From assembly GCA_018003655.1 (NCBI GenBank), contig JAGNDY010000012.1, forward strand, positions 1 through 35,003: a stretch of DNA of 35,003 nucleotides. The letters are read 5' to 3'. Below are positions 16,601-24,637 of this stretch, in pieces (positions within the stretch are counted from its first letter, which is position 1; each line of letters opens with the position of its first letter). The DNA is from Candidatus Nanopelagicales bacterium. Lineage in GTDB: Bacteria > Actinomycetota > Actinomycetes > S36-B12 > UBA10799. The notes under the pieces were generated by a model, which was given only the letters and a program-made list of their open reading frames with translations, did no database searches and was not told where the DNA came from. The translations under genes and the position numbers were made by a program.

Positions 16601-18233
16601 GGGCACCAGGCCGCGCGGTCAGGGTGTTGGTGGTGCGATCCCACACCACCCGGGGGCGCAACTCGGAGAAGCCGTCCGACGGATAGCGACCGGCGAGCAT
16701 GTCAAGCACAGCGTCGTACGCCGACTGCGGCAGCGAGCCGAACGGGGCCGATCGACGGATCAGTGCGAGTAGCTCATCGGCATTGACCTCATCGATGCTG
16801 ACTGCCGCGATGATCTGCTGGGCCAAGACATCGAGTGGATTGCGGGGAATGCGCGTTGCCTCAAGTTGGCGATCGTTCATCTGGTTAATGACGACGGCCG
16901 CCGCGAGTAGATCGCCGCGGTGCTTGGGGAAGACGACCGCTCGGCTGGTCTCGCCGACTTGGTGGCCGGCTCGTCCCGCTCGCTGCAGACCGCTGGCCAC
17001 CGATGGCGGCGCCTCGACCTGGACGACCAGATCGACCGCACCCATATCGATGCCCAGTTCCAGGCTGCTCGTTGCCACCACTGCGGGTATCCGCCCGGCC
17101 TTCAGGTCATCCTCGATCAGGGCCCGTTGCTCTTTGCTGACAGATCCATGGTGCGCCCGCGCCAAGGTGGTTCCGGCGCCGGCAGCACTTCCCGATCCCG
17201 CCATGATCTGGGCGGGTGGCTTCGCCGGCACCTCCTGTCCGGGCCGCAAAGCCTCGAGTTCAGTGGAGGTCTGCCCGACGCTGACGCGCTCTGCGTGAAT
17301 CTCATTGATCCGCGCGGTGAGACGTTCAGCCAGGCGCCGGGAATTGGCGAATACCAGGGTGGACGTGTGTGCCTCAATGAGGTCGACGATGCCGTTCTCG
17401 ACGTGTGGCCAAATCGACGGAGTCTCTGGTGCGTCGTCCAACTCGTCGGACAGTGAACCCTCCGACGGTCGCGGCGCCGGTGCGGTCATGTCCTCGATCG
17501 GAACGACCACGCTGAGTTCAATGTGTTTGTCCGAGGGCGGATTCACAACGTCGACCGGCCGTCCCCCCGCCAGGAACAACGCGACCTCATCGATCGGCTG
17601 CACAGTCGCCGACAGGCCGATGCGTTGCGCTGGCTTGCTGAGCAGGGCATCGAGACGCTCCAATGAGACGGCCAGATGCGCCCCCCGCTTGGTGCCGGCA
17701 ACCGCGTGGACCTCGTCAATGATGACGGTGTCGATTCCGCGCAGGCTCTCGCGCGCCTGGGAGGTCAGCAGGAGGAACAACGATTCCGGCGTCGTGATCC
17801 AGATGTCCGGCGGCGCGTTCGCCTGTCGGCGTCGCTCGTCGGCCGGGGTATCTCCGGTTCTGATACCGACCGTGATGTCCGGAATCGCGACGTTGGCCCG
17901 TCCAGCCTCACGGCGTAGTCCGTTGAGGGGACTGCGCAGGTTGCGTTCCACATCCGAGGCCAGTGCTTTGAGCGGGGAGATGTACAACACGCGAGCACGA
18001 TGCTTCTTTGTTGGCGTGGGCTCCAATGACAGGCGGTCGATCGCCGCGAGGAATGCCGCCAGGGTCTTGCCCGATCCGGTCGGCGCGACCACCAGCGTGT
18101 GGGCACCGCGACGGATCGCTTCCCACGCACCAACCTGGGCGGCGGTAGGTGCCGCGAACGCAGATTGAAACCACTCCCGAGTCAAGGGGTTGAAGTCCGC
18201 GAGCGACTGCTGCGGATCGGGTGGTGGAACCAT
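13608..18233 (-). CDS. lhr: Lhr-type ATP-dependent helicase
   Basis: 1541 aa, the size of full-length Lhr (helicase core plus large C-terminal domain). Superfamily 2 motifs are Walker A APTGSGKT at about residues 50-57, ISPLKALASD, TTPESL near 148-153, and DEVH at 173-176 in IIDEVHAVAGTKRGAHLA. The second RecA fold has FANSRRLAERL, VATSSLELGIDMGAVD and QRAGRAGH. Winged-helix and Lhr-specific regions fill the rest. Lhr is a 3'-5' ssDNA translocase that unwinds DNA or RNA-DNA hybrids and is mutagen-inducible in mycobacteria. The ATG at 18233 has GAGGA 7 nt before it; a longer frame to 18377 would run into the DUF3046 gene. Divergent from DUF3046 and close to recA, as in many actinobacteria. Confidence 0.94.
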   Translation of the reverse strand: MVPPPDPQQSLADFNPLTREWFQSAFAAPTAAQVGAWEAIRRGAHTLVVAPTGSGKTLAAFLAAIDRLSLEPTPTKKHRARVLYISPLKALASDVERNLRSPLNGLRREAGRANVAIPDITVGIRTGDTPADERRRQANAPPDIWITTPESLFLLLTSQARESLRGIDTVIIDEVHAVAGTKRGAHLAVSLERLDALLSKPAQRIGLSATVQPIDEVALFLAGGRPVDVVNPPSDKHIELSVVVPIEDMTAPAPRPSEGSLSDELDDAPETPSIWPHVENGIVDLIEAHTSTLVFANSRRLAERLTARINEIHAERVSVGQTSTELEALRPGQEVPAKPPAQIMAGSGSAAGAGTTLARAHHGSVSKEQRALIEDDLKAGRIPAVVATSSLELGIDMGAVDLVVQVEAPPSVASGLQRAGRAGHQVGETSRAVVFPKHRGDLLAAAVVINQMNDRQLEATRIPRNPLDVLAQQIIAAVSIDEVNADELLALIRRSAPFGSLPQSAYDAVLDMLAGRYPSDGFSELRPRVVWDRTTNTLTARPGAQRLAVTSGGTIPDRGLFAVFLVGEKASRVGELDEEMVYESRVGDVIALGASSWRIEEITHDRVLVSPAPGQTGRLPFWHGDALGRPVELGRAIGATTRAVADASQADATKALQDQGLDNWAAANLVRYIHEQKDATDHVPDDRTMVVERFRDELGDWRLVLHSPFGARVHAPWALAISDRVREVVGVDAQVMHADDGIVLRLPDTDDDAAIAAATEALFPDPEDINELVTAAVGGSALFASRFRECAARALLLPRRDPGKRSPLWQQRQRSAQLLSVASQYPSFPIVIETVRECLQDVFDVPALIELLREVRNRSIRIEHVVTPMPSPFARTLLFSYVASFLYEGDSPLAERRAAALTLDTELLAELLGYVELRELLDPTAIAEVEAEIGYLTEQRAARSMENTSDMLRMLGPLAAADWSRRGVEASWLRELVSARRAVDVRIAGEDRVAAIEDAGRLRDALGTALPVGLPDAFLDGGDDPLAELMARYARTHGPFTTAQVAEHFGIGTAVAQSTLGRLAANGRVVSGEFRPEGLGTEWCDVEVLRRLRRRSIAALRQEAEPVSPAALGMFSPIWSGVTRPGRGTDAVLQAVERLAGAAVPVSALESLILPARVANYQSAMLDELTSAGEVSWCGRGRLPGGDGWVCLSPAETADLLLPLPSPAATAEPVSAALLDVLTGGGAWLFRELRERTDVDRDSTLLTALWDLVWEGRVTADTIAPLRASLGRGTNDASGNGGRTRASSRNQLGAGSRTRAARLARANLASRAGSPVAVGRWAAVPDRSSDHTRRSAAMANALLDRYGVVTRGAVAAEDLAGGFAAMYRVLSVLEDAGRTRRGYFVEGLGAAQFASPGAVDQLRLQARRLGDPAIADAPEIVLLAACDPANPYGAALPWPTDGSEGGGGHRPGRKSGALVVLVDGQLAVFVEKGGKSLLTFTTETRLRSSAFTHLAQAALSRRIPGLRIERCDGVDVRGADVLAELEAAGFVLTPSGARVRS

Positions 18234-18307
18234 CCACCCATCCTCGCTGGTCTGCCTGACATCGAACCAGGCAGACTCCGGTATATGAACGATGACGAGG
18301 CACGCCC

Positions 18308-18502
18308 ATGCGCCTGACCGAATTGTGGTCGCGGCTGGAGACCTCGCTAGATCCGTCGTACGCCCGATCCTGGGCACACGACCACGTCATCGCTGGCCTG
18401 GGCGGCAAGACCGTCGACGAGGCCCTCGCCGCAGGCGTGGATGCGAAGGTCGTCTGGCGCGCGATCCACGCCGAATTGCAGCTACCGCCGTCGGCTCGTT
18501 GA
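18308..18502 (+). CDS. DUF3046 family protein
   Basis: 64 aa, matching the small actinobacterial DUF3046 family in length and sequence (MRLTELWSRLETSLDPSYAR, then a histidine-containing WAHDHVIAGLGGKTVDEAL). No function is established for the family; it is usually found just upstream of recA, as here. GAGG at 7 nt before the ATG supports the start. It diverges from lhr with a 74-nt gap, which must hold promoters for both. Confidence 0.88.
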   Translation: MRLTELWSRLETSLDPSYARSWAHDHVIAGLGGKTVDEALAAGVDAKVVWRAIHAELQLPPSAR

Positions 18503-18618
18503 GCAGACATCATGTCCGAGGTGCGCGGGACCAATCCTGGGTTGCGTGCGCTGACGGAAAGTCGGGATCTTCCGGCGTCGGAAATAGTCGAACCTTCGCG
18601 GCGTGTTCGACTTCCATT

Positions 18619-18632
18619 CGAACACGTGTTCG
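18619..18632. promoter_or_regulatory. LexA-binding SOS box upstream of recA
   Basis: CGAACACGTGTTCG is a perfect 14-bp palindrome of the form CGAAC-N4-GTTCG, the actinobacterial LexA operator. It lies 165 nt before the recA start codon. A second, wider inverted repeat GTCGAAC-N11-GTTCGAC lies just upstream at 18587-18611. Confidence 0.9.
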
Positions 18633-18759
18633 GTCTACTCTCTGGTTTGCCAACAGTTGTCCAGAGTCAAATCATCCACACGTCCGCGTTCTCCACAGAC
18701 CACTCGGCGTGCGGGGAAATGTCGGCCGTGGCAGCTAGCGTCATCTGCAACACGTACGC

Positions 18760-18790
18760 GAGGGGATAGGCCCCTCCCGGCAAAGAGGGG
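18760..18790 (+). promoter_or_regulatory. Alternative hairpins in the recA leader covering the ribosome binding site
   Basis: The leader has GAGGGG (18760-18765), CCCCTC (18771-18776) and GAGGGG (18785-18790). The last is the recA Shine-Dalgarno sequence, 7 nt before the ATG. CCCCTC can pair with either GAGGGG but not both: with the first it leaves the ribosome site open, with the second it hides it. The pairings are exact; function is inferred. Confidence 0.5.
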
Positions 18791-18797
18791 TTACACC

Positions 18798-19868
18798 ATG
18801 GCCAAGAGCAACGACCGTCCCGCAGACCGAGATCGCGCACTTGATTCAGCGCTTGCCCAGATCGAGAAGCAATTCGGCAAGGGTTCGGTGATGCGACTCG
18901 GTGACGAGGATCGCCCGCCCGTCGCCGTCATTCCAACCGGCGCGATTGCTTTGGACGTCGCGTTGGGTATAGGTGGACTCCCGCGTGGTCGCATCGTCGA
19001 GATCTACGGACCGGAGTCATCGGGTAAGACAACCGTTGCACTGCACGCGATCGCTAGTGCCCAAGCCCTCGGTGGTACAGCTGCATTCATCGATGCTGAG
19101 CATGCGCTCGACCCCGAGTACGCGGCCCGGCTCGGTGTGGACATCGACAACCTGCTGGTCAGCCAACCCGACACCGGGGAGCAGGCACTCGAGATCGCCG
19201 ACATGCTCGTCCGATCCGGAGCGCTGGACATTCTGGTCATCGACTCTGTCGCGGCACTGGTACCCCGCGCGGAGATCGAAGGAGAGATGGGCGATAGCCA
19301 CGTAGGTTTGCAGGCACGTCTCATGAGCCAGGCATTGCGCAAGATGACGGGTGCCCTCAGTGCGTCGGGAACGACGGCGGTGTTCATCAACCAGTTGCGC
19401 GAGAAGATCGGCGTCATGTTCGGCAGCCCGGAGACCACCACGGGTGGCAAGGCGCTGAAGTTCTACGCGTCCATCCGGCTGGATGTGCGTCGGATCGAGA
19501 CATTGAAAGACGGCGCTGAAGCCGTCGGAAACCGCACGCGCTGCAAGGTTGTAAAGAACAAGATGGCGCCACCGTTCAAGCAGGCAGAGTTCGACATCGT
19601 TTACGGCGAGGGAATCTCGCGTGAGGGCAGTCTGATCGACATGGGCGTTGAGCACGGGTTCGTGCGCAAGGCCGGAGCCTGGTACACGTACGAGGGCGAC
19701 CAACTCGGCCAAGGCAAGGAGAACTCACGCAACTTCCTGAAAGACAACCCCGACCTCGCCAATGAGCTTGAGAAGCGCATCAAGGAGAAGCTTCAGATCG
19801 GCCCGCAGCTCGACGCTCCCGTCGACGAGATTGTGCTGCCAGCCGAGCCAGCGCCCGTCGATCTGTAG
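18798..19868 (+). CDS. recA: Recombinase RecA
   Basis: 356 aa. RecA forms the strand-exchange filament on single-stranded DNA and stimulates LexA self-cleavage. Walker A is GPESSGKT at residues 71-78. Also visible are [11 protein letters not shown], the Walker B region [17 protein letters not shown], loop 1 [19 protein letters not shown] and loop 2 region [21 protein letters not shown]. No intein interrupts the gene, unlike M. tuberculosis. The start is the ATG at 18798 with GAGGGG 7 nt upstream; the frame is open further upstream but that part covers the promoter and SOS box. recX follows after 6 nt. Confidence 0.99.
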   Translation: MAKSNDRPADRDRALDSALAQIEKQFGKGSVMRLGDEDRPPVAVIPTGAIALDVALGIGGLPRGRIVEIYGPESSGKTTVALHAIASAQALGGTAAFIDAEHALDPEYAARLGVDIDNLLVSQPDTGEQALEIADMLVRSGALDILVIDSVAALVPRAEIEGEMGDSHVGLQARLMSQALRKMTGALSASGTTAVFINQLREKIGVMFGSPETTTGGKALKFYASIRLDVRRIETLKDGAEAVGNRTRCKVVKNKMAPPFKQAEFDIVYGEGISREGSLIDMGVEHGFVRKAGAWYTYEGDQLGQGKENSRNFLKDNPDLANELEKRIKEKLQIGPQLDAPVDEIVLPAEPAPVDL

Positions 19869-19874
19869 AACCAC

Positions 19875-20453
19875 ATGGGCAGGAGTAGAAGTTCCTTCCG
19901 CCCGACGGCGCAGGAGCCCCTTCCCGGCACTGGGGAGGGGCTACCTGACGCCAACCCGGAGGACGTCGCGCGAACCATTGCCCTGCGAGCACTCGACCAC
20001 GCGCCCAAGACACGCCACCAACTCGCCGAACTGCTTGAGTCAAGGGGCATCCCCGATGACGCGGCGGCCACGGTGCTCGACAGGTTCGAGGAAGTCAGGC
20101 TCATCGACGATGCGCTGTTTGCCCAGATGTGGGTTCGTTCTCGGCACAGCAGTCGCGGATTGGCACGTCGGGTACTCAAGCACGAACTGCTAACCAAGGG
20201 CGTAGCGCAAGACGACATCGACGTTGCGCTTGAACAGATCGATGACGAGTCCGAACGCCTTGCTGCCGAGGACCTCGCCAGGCGCAAGATCCGATCGATG
20301 ACACGGCTGGAACGGGCCGCTGTCAAACGGCGGCTATTCGCGATGCTCGTCCGTCGCGGCTATTCGAGTTCAGTCGCATCGAAGGCAGTGGAAGTCGTGC
20401 TTGCCGAGCAGGCATCTGAGGTCGAGGCGCAGGAGGGCAGCGCCGTACCCTAG
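19875..20453 (+). CDS. recX: Regulatory protein RecX
   Basis: 192 aa, a small helical protein that modulates RecA filaments. The three-helix repeats are recognisable: [23 protein letters not shown] near residues 37-59, [17 protein letters not shown] near 75-91, and [22 protein letters not shown] near 152-173. The first 30 residues are polar and variable. It follows recA by 6 nt without its own obvious ribosome site, so it is probably read on the recA transcript and is SOS-induced with it. Its stop codon overlaps the putative -10 of miaB. Confidence 0.94.
   Translation: MGRSRSSFRPTAQEPLPGTGEGLPDANPEDVARTIALRALDHAPKTRHQLAELLESRGIPDDAAATVLDRFEEVRLIDDALFAQMWVRSRHSSRGLARRVLKHELLTKGVAQDDIDVALEQIDDESERLAAEDLARRKIRSMTRLERAAVKRRLFAMLVRRGYSSSVASKAVEVVLAEQASEVEAQEGSAVP
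20446..20451 (+). promoter_or_regulatory. Candidate -10 element TACCCT of miaB, leaderless type
   Basis: TACCCT runs into the recX stop codon and ends exactly 6 nt before the miaB GTG. It would let miaB be expressed independently of the SOS-driven recA-recX transcript. Same hexamer and spacing as before rimO and dapF. Confidence 0.45.
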
Positions 20454-20457
20454 GGGC

Positions 20458-21924
20458 GTGACTGCCGACCAGCGGACGTTCGAAGTGCGCACCTACGGGT
20501 GCCAAATGAACATCCACGACTCAGAGCACCTCGGCGGGCTGCTGGCCGAGGCTGGTTACTCCCAGGTCGACGACGGGCAAACGCCGGACCTCATCGTCTT
20601 CAACACGTGTGCGGTTCGTGAGAACGCCGACAATCGCTTGTACGGTAACCTCGGTCAACTCCGACCGCTGAAGATCGCCAATCCAGACCTCCAGATCGCC
20701 GTGGGTGGCTGCCTTGCGCAGAAAGACCGTCACAAGATCATTGAGCGGGCACCCTGGGTAGACGTCGTGTTCGGAACGCACAATCTGGGCTCGCTGCCAG
20801 CACTACTCGACCGGGCGCGCTTCAACCACGAGGCACAAATCGAGATCGACGAGTCGCTTCAGCAGTTCCCGTCCGAGCTGCCCACAAGACGGCAGGCGGC
20901 GCATTCGGCATGGGTCGCCGTCTCGGTGGGTTGCAACAACACCTGCACGTTCTGCATCGTGCCGAGCCTGCGCGGCAGGGAGCGTGATCGGCGCCCAGGT
21001 GACGTGCTGGCCGAGGTCCAGGCGCTGGTCGCCGACGGGGTCGTCGAGATCACCTTGCTTGGGCAGAACGTCAACGCCTATGGCGTGGAGTTCGGCGACA
21101 GGCAGGCGTTTGCCAAGTTGCTGAGGGCATGCGGGGAAGTCGAAGGATTGCGACGTGTTCGATTCACGAGTCCACACCCACGCGACTTCACCGATGATGT
21201 GATCGAGGCGATGGCTCAGACCCCCAACGTCATGCCGCACCTGCACATGCCGCTTCAGTCCGGCAGTGATGCCGTGTTGGCTCGTATGCGACGCAGTTAC
21301 CGATCGGAGCGCTATCTGGGAATCATCGACCGGGTTCGTGACCGGATCCCCGACGCAGCCATCACTACCGACATCATCGTGGGCTTTCCGGGGGAGACCG
21401 AGGAGGACTTCCAAGCAACCCTTGAGGTCGTGCGTCGGTCTCGGTTCGCTAGCGCATACACGTTTCAGTACTCCAAACGGCCAGGCACGCCCGCCGCGGA
21501 GATGGACGATCAAGTTCCACCCGACGTCGTCAAGCAGCGATACGACCGGTTGGTTGAACTCGCCAACCAGATCAGCTGGGAAGAAAACGGCGCACTGGTG
21601 GGTCGAGAAGTCGAGGTTCTTGTGTCCAACGACGCAGGCAAGAAGGACAAGCAGACCCACAGGTTGTCCGGGCGGTCGCGGGGCAATCGGCTCGTCCACT
21701 TCAACCCAGGTGACCACGCACCGCAACCCGGTGACTTGGTGCGGACAGTGGTGACCCACGCCGCGCCGTATCACCTAGTGGCCGACGGGGTTCCTGTGGC
21801 GGTGGAGGCTACGAGCGCGCGCGTGGACTCGGCCCATTCCGGCTGCGGCATCGACGTTCAACCAGGAAGTGGACTGGTGCAGCCGAGAGTCTCGCTGGGC
21901 ATGCCGACGCTGCTCGCCCGATGA
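20458..21924 (+). CDS. miaB: tRNA-2-methylthio-N6-dimethylallyladenosine synthase MiaB
   Basis: 488 aa. MiaB adds the methylthio group to i6A37 of tRNAs reading UNN codons. N-terminal cluster cysteines are C15 (TYGCQMN), C51 (FNTCAVRE) and C85 (VGGCLAQKD). The TYGCQMNxxDSE opening is diagnostic for MiaB. The radical-SAM motif is C159, C163 and C166 ([18 protein letters not shown]). A TRAM domain follows from about residue 375. The GTG at 20458 is chosen because the longer frame enters recX coding sequence and because the TYGCQMN motif then falls at the usual place. miaA, which makes its substrate, is next. Confidence 0.97.
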   Translation: MTADQRTFEVRTYGCQMNIHDSEHLGGLLAEAGYSQVDDGQTPDLIVFNTCAVRENADNRLYGNLGQLRPLKIANPDLQIAVGGCLAQKDRHKIIERAPWVDVVFGTHNLGSLPALLDRARFNHEAQIEIDESLQQFPSELPTRRQAAHSAWVAVSVGCNNTCTFCIVPSLRGRERDRRPGDVLAEVQALVADGVVEITLLGQNVNAYGVEFGDRQAFAKLLRACGEVEGLRRVRFTSPHPRDFTDDVIEAMAQTPNVMPHLHMPLQSGSDAVLARMRRSYRSERYLGIIDRVRDRIPDAAITTDIIVGFPGETEEDFQATLEVVRRSRFASAYTFQYSKRPGTPAAEMDDQVPPDVVKQRYDRLVELANQISWEENGALVGREVEVLVSNDAGKKDKQTHRLSGRSRGNRLVHFNPGDHAPQPGDLVRTVVTHAAPYHLVADGVPVAVEATSARVDSAHSGCGIDVQPGSGLVQPRVSLGMPTLLAR

Positions 21925-21934
21925 CGTCGTCGTT

Positions 21935-22879
21935 GTGAACCAGTCTGCTTCGGCAAGCAGTCACCCGCGACCACCGATCATCGCGATCGTTGGCCCCACC
22001 GCAGTCGGCAAATCGCAGTTGTCATTGGAACTCGCGCAGCGGTTCAGCGGCGAGATCATCAACGCCGACTCGATGCAGCTCTACCGGGGGATGGACATCG
22101 GCACCGCCAAGCTCCCGGCTGATCAGCGCCGCGGCATCCCGCACCACCTGCTGGACGTGTGGGACCTGAACCACTTGGCCAACGTCGCTGAATACCAGCG
22201 GCTCGCCCGGGAATGTATCGACGTGGTTCAGGCGCAAGGCAAGCTCCCAATCCTGGTGGGCGGCTCGGGACTTTACGTGAAGGCAGTCATTGATGACCTG
22301 CGGTTCCCTGGAACGGCGCCGGAGGTTCGTCAGCGACTCGAAGCGCGACTGCAGCTTGAGGGGTCCGCCGCGCTGCACGCCGAGCTCGGCCGACTCGACC
22401 CGCTCACGGCGGCGCGTATCCCGCCAGCCAACAGCCGCAGAGTGATCCGGGCACTGGAGGTCATCGAGATCACCGGTAGCCCCTATTCAGCGTCGCTGCC
22501 CACGGATCGACCGTTCCTATCCGCCAGCATCGTTGCCCTCGATGACGATCGGCAGGTTTTGTACGACCGGATCGAGACCAGAGTCGCCCGGATGTGGGAA
22601 GCGGGGCTGGTCGACGAGGTGCGCCAACTCCGTGACGAGCACGGCCTAGCCTCGGCCCCAACCGCGTCCCGGGCACTCGGTTACGCGCAAGTGCTCGACC
22701 TGTTGGCCGGACGATGCGATGAGGTCGCGGCCAAACAAGCCACCGTGATCGCCACTCGCAGGTTCTCGCGCCGACAACGGAGTTGGTTCGCCAAACACGC
22801 GCGCACGACGCCGTTCAACGCCAGCGATCCACGGCTCGGCGACGAGGTTGCCCGCCACGTTGGCTCAGTCGTTCAGTGA
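21935..22879 (+). CDS. miaA: tRNA dimethylallyltransferase MiaA
   Basis: 314 aa. MiaA transfers the dimethylallyl group to A37 of tRNA, the step before MiaB. The P-loop GPTAVGKS is at residues 20-27. Also conserved are NADSMQLYRGMDIGTAK, the GIPHHLLD motif, LVGGSGLYVKAV and NSRRVIRALEV. C-terminal features include the ATRRFSRRQRSWF motif common to MiaA. The GTG at 21935 is taken as start because upstream in-frame codons overlap the miaB end; no strong Shine-Dalgarno sequence is seen, so the start is less certain than the gene. Confidence 0.95.
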   Translation: MNQSASASSHPRPPIIAIVGPTAVGKSQLSLELAQRFSGEIINADSMQLYRGMDIGTAKLPADQRRGIPHHLLDVWDLNHLANVAEYQRLARECIDVVQAQGKLPILVGGSGLYVKAVIDDLRFPGTAPEVRQRLEARLQLEGSAALHAELGRLDPLTAARIPPANSRRVIRALEVIEITGSPYSASLPTDRPFLSASIVALDDDRQVLYDRIETRVARMWEAGLVDEVRQLRDEHGLASAPTASRALGYAQVLDLLAGRCDEVAAKQATVIATRRFSRRQRSWFAKHARTTPFNASDPRLGDEVARHVGSVVQ

Positions 22880-22931
22880 GGCAGGCGAGCATCAGGACCC
22901 TCGTGCGATGCCGTCGCGCGGCTAACCTGCG

Positions 22932-22937
22932 TACCCT
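22932..22937 (+). promoter_or_regulatory. Candidate -10 element TACCCT of dapF, leaderless type
   Basis: TACCCT ends exactly 6 nt before the dapF GTG, in the 64-nt gap after miaA. No Shine-Dalgarno sequence is present. It probably drives dapF and the four overlapping genes behind it. Confidence 0.45.
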
Positions 22938-22943
22938 TGCGCC

Positions 22944-23837
22944 GTGAACGCATCGCCCCCGGCCATCGAGTTCTTCAAGGGACACGGAACGGGCAACGAC
23001 TTCGTCTTGTTCCCAGACCCAGATGGTGAGTTGCTGCTCACCGAAGACATGGTTGCCCGGATTTGTGACCGTCGCTTCGGGATCGGTGGCGACGGCGTGA
23101 TCAGGATCGTTCGGACCACGGCCATCACCGAGGCCGAACACGTTCGCGACAAGGCTGAGTGGTTTATGGACTACCGCAATGCTGATGGTTCGTTGGCCGC
23201 AATGTGCGGGAACGGCAGCCGCGTCTTCGCTCGATACCTGTTGGACAAGCAACTAGTCGACGGCGACTTCACGATCGCAACCCGCGCTGGCACTCACGCA
23301 TGTCGGGAGGAGTCCGACGGGTCGATCAGTGTCGACATGGGCTACCCAATTGAAGGTCCAGACGACCCCGAGGTCGCTGTCACACTCGGTGACCGAAGCT
23401 GGCCAGCCGACGCACGGTGGCTGCCAAACCCCCACGCCGTCGTCTTCGTTGATGACGTAGCTGCACTCGGCGATATCGCCGGCGCAACGGTTACTCAGGG
23501 CAGCGAACGTTTCCCCGATGGACAGAACATTGAGTTCGTCTCACACGTTGACTCTCCGGCCGATCACCCAGGCGATCCCGCTGGGCCGTCTGCGCGGATA
23601 CGGGTGCTCGAACGTGGCGTTGGCGAGACGCTTTCGTGTGGCACGGGTGCGTGTGCAGTTGCTCTTGCGGTGCGTGCTCGGTTGGGGCTCACAGGTACGG
23701 GAACTGTATGTGTTGACGTTCCCGGCGGCACGGTCGTTGTCACGCAAGGCAGTGATGGCCGAGTGACTCTGACCGGCCCCGCCGCGATCGTGGCTAGCGG
23801 CCAGTTCGATCCGGTGTGGTGGAAGGGACTTGCATGA
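22944..23837 (+). CDS. dapF: Diaminopimelate epimerase
   Basis: 297 aa. DapF converts LL- to meso-diaminopimelate for lysine and peptidoglycan synthesis. The two-base mechanism needs two cysteines, both present: C88 in MCGNGSR and C232 in LSCGTGACA. Also seen are the N-terminal FFKGHGTGNDFV and FGIGGDGVI motifs, PNPHAVVFVD and RVLERGVGETLSCG. The GTG at 22944 gives a normal N-terminus. The stop overlaps the start of the next gene (ATGA), so translation is coupled. Confidence 0.97.
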   Translation: MNASPPAIEFFKGHGTGNDFVLFPDPDGELLLTEDMVARICDRRFGIGGDGVIRIVRTTAITEAEHVRDKAEWFMDYRNADGSLAAMCGNGSRVFARYLLDKQLVDGDFTIATRAGTHACREESDGSISVDMGYPIEGPDDPEVAVTLGDRSWPADARWLPNPHAVVFVDDVAALGDIAGATVTQGSERFPDGQNIEFVSHVDSPADHPGDPAGPSARIRVLERGVGETLSCGTGACAVALAVRARLGLTGTGTVCVDVPGGTVVVTQGSDGRVTLTGPAAIVASGQFDPVWWKGLA

Positions 23838-24637
23838 GTGACACGTTCTCGGCTGACGACGACGTCGCCTATGGTGCTCGCGTGCGCACCGGGATCGGCA
23901 CGCTGGGTGGGGCATTCTTCGTGTCGCCGCAAACCCGTCAGGCGGGCAAGGACCTGGGTTTGCGGGGTTGGCCGACCTACTTTGTCGGACGCTGTGGCGT
24001 GTTGGGCCCGGTGGATGCTGATGTTGTCGCGGCGGTATGTGGCTTCTTCCCGTTGAGTTTTGTCAGGCGTGCCTGGGCAGAGGGTCGCGAACTTGACTTT
24101 GACCAGGCCGTCGAGGTTTATCTTCGGGCGTGCCAAGAGTGGGGGACGGTGAACCTCGGTGACGACCGTGCCACCCGTCGCGTCGCGGAGCTTGCCCAGC
24201 GCGTCGTCGAACACAGTTCGCCGATGGGTGCCCCGCTGTTCGCCGGCTGGCGGACCCTGCCACTGGCGGATGAGACCGGAGCAAGGCTGGCGCAGCTGCT
24301 CACGACGTTGCGTGAGCTGCGCGGAGCGCACCATCTGTCCGCCGTGATTTCTGCCGGGCTGACACCTCGCGAGGCTGTCATCGCTGGCCCCGGGGGTTCG
24401 GCCAACGCCACCTTCTTCGGCTGGGACAACGTGGAACTTGATCCCGCGCGGATTGAGGCGGTCGGGGTTGCCCGAGCTGAGGCGGAGCGCCGGACGAATC
24501 GCATGATGGCCGACAGTTGGAGCGTGCTGGACTTGGGCGAGCGGGCTGACTTCGCAACTCTGCTCGATGACTTGCTTGCGCGGGTGACCTCCGACAGCGG
24601 GGATGCGGCCAGCGTCGTTCCTGGGGGTGTCAGATGA
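23834..24637 (+). CDS. SCO6745-like (HTH_67/SalK-type) family protein, function unknown
   Basis: 267 aa. The layout resembles the actinobacterial SCO6745 family: an N-terminal part in which a GLRGWPTYFVGRCGVLGPVDADVV segment precedes GFFPLSFVRRAW, a middle segment LAGWRTLPLADETGARLAQLL (here FAGWRTLPLADE), and the LRELRGAHHLSAVISAGLTPREAVI stretch with its paired histidines. A winged-helix-like C-terminal end follows (GWDNVEL ... RIEAVG). No catalytic role is established for the family. The ATG at 23834 overlaps the dapF stop and the gene's own stop overlaps the next start (ATGA), placing it in a coupled run dapF - this - membrane protein - hflX. Confidence 0.65.
   Translation: MSDTFSADDDVAYGARVRTGIGTLGGAFFVSPQTRQAGKDLGLRGWPTYFVGRCGVLGPVDADVVAAVCGFFPLSFVRRAWAEGRELDFDQAVEVYLRACQEWGTVNLGDDRATRRVAELAQRVVEHSSPMGAPLFAGWRTLPLADETGARLAQLLTTLRELRGAHHLSAVISAGLTPREAVIAGPGGSANATFFGWDNVELDPARIEAVGVARAEAERRTNRMMADSWSVLDLGERADFATLLDDLLARVTSDSGDAASVVPGGVR

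Noticed and set aside
18798-19868. Intein in recA
   Set aside because: The gene is of normal length and all RecA motifs are continuous.
20803-21774. 323-aa open frame antisense to miaB
   Set aside because: Covers conserved miaB domains and shows no protein family signature.
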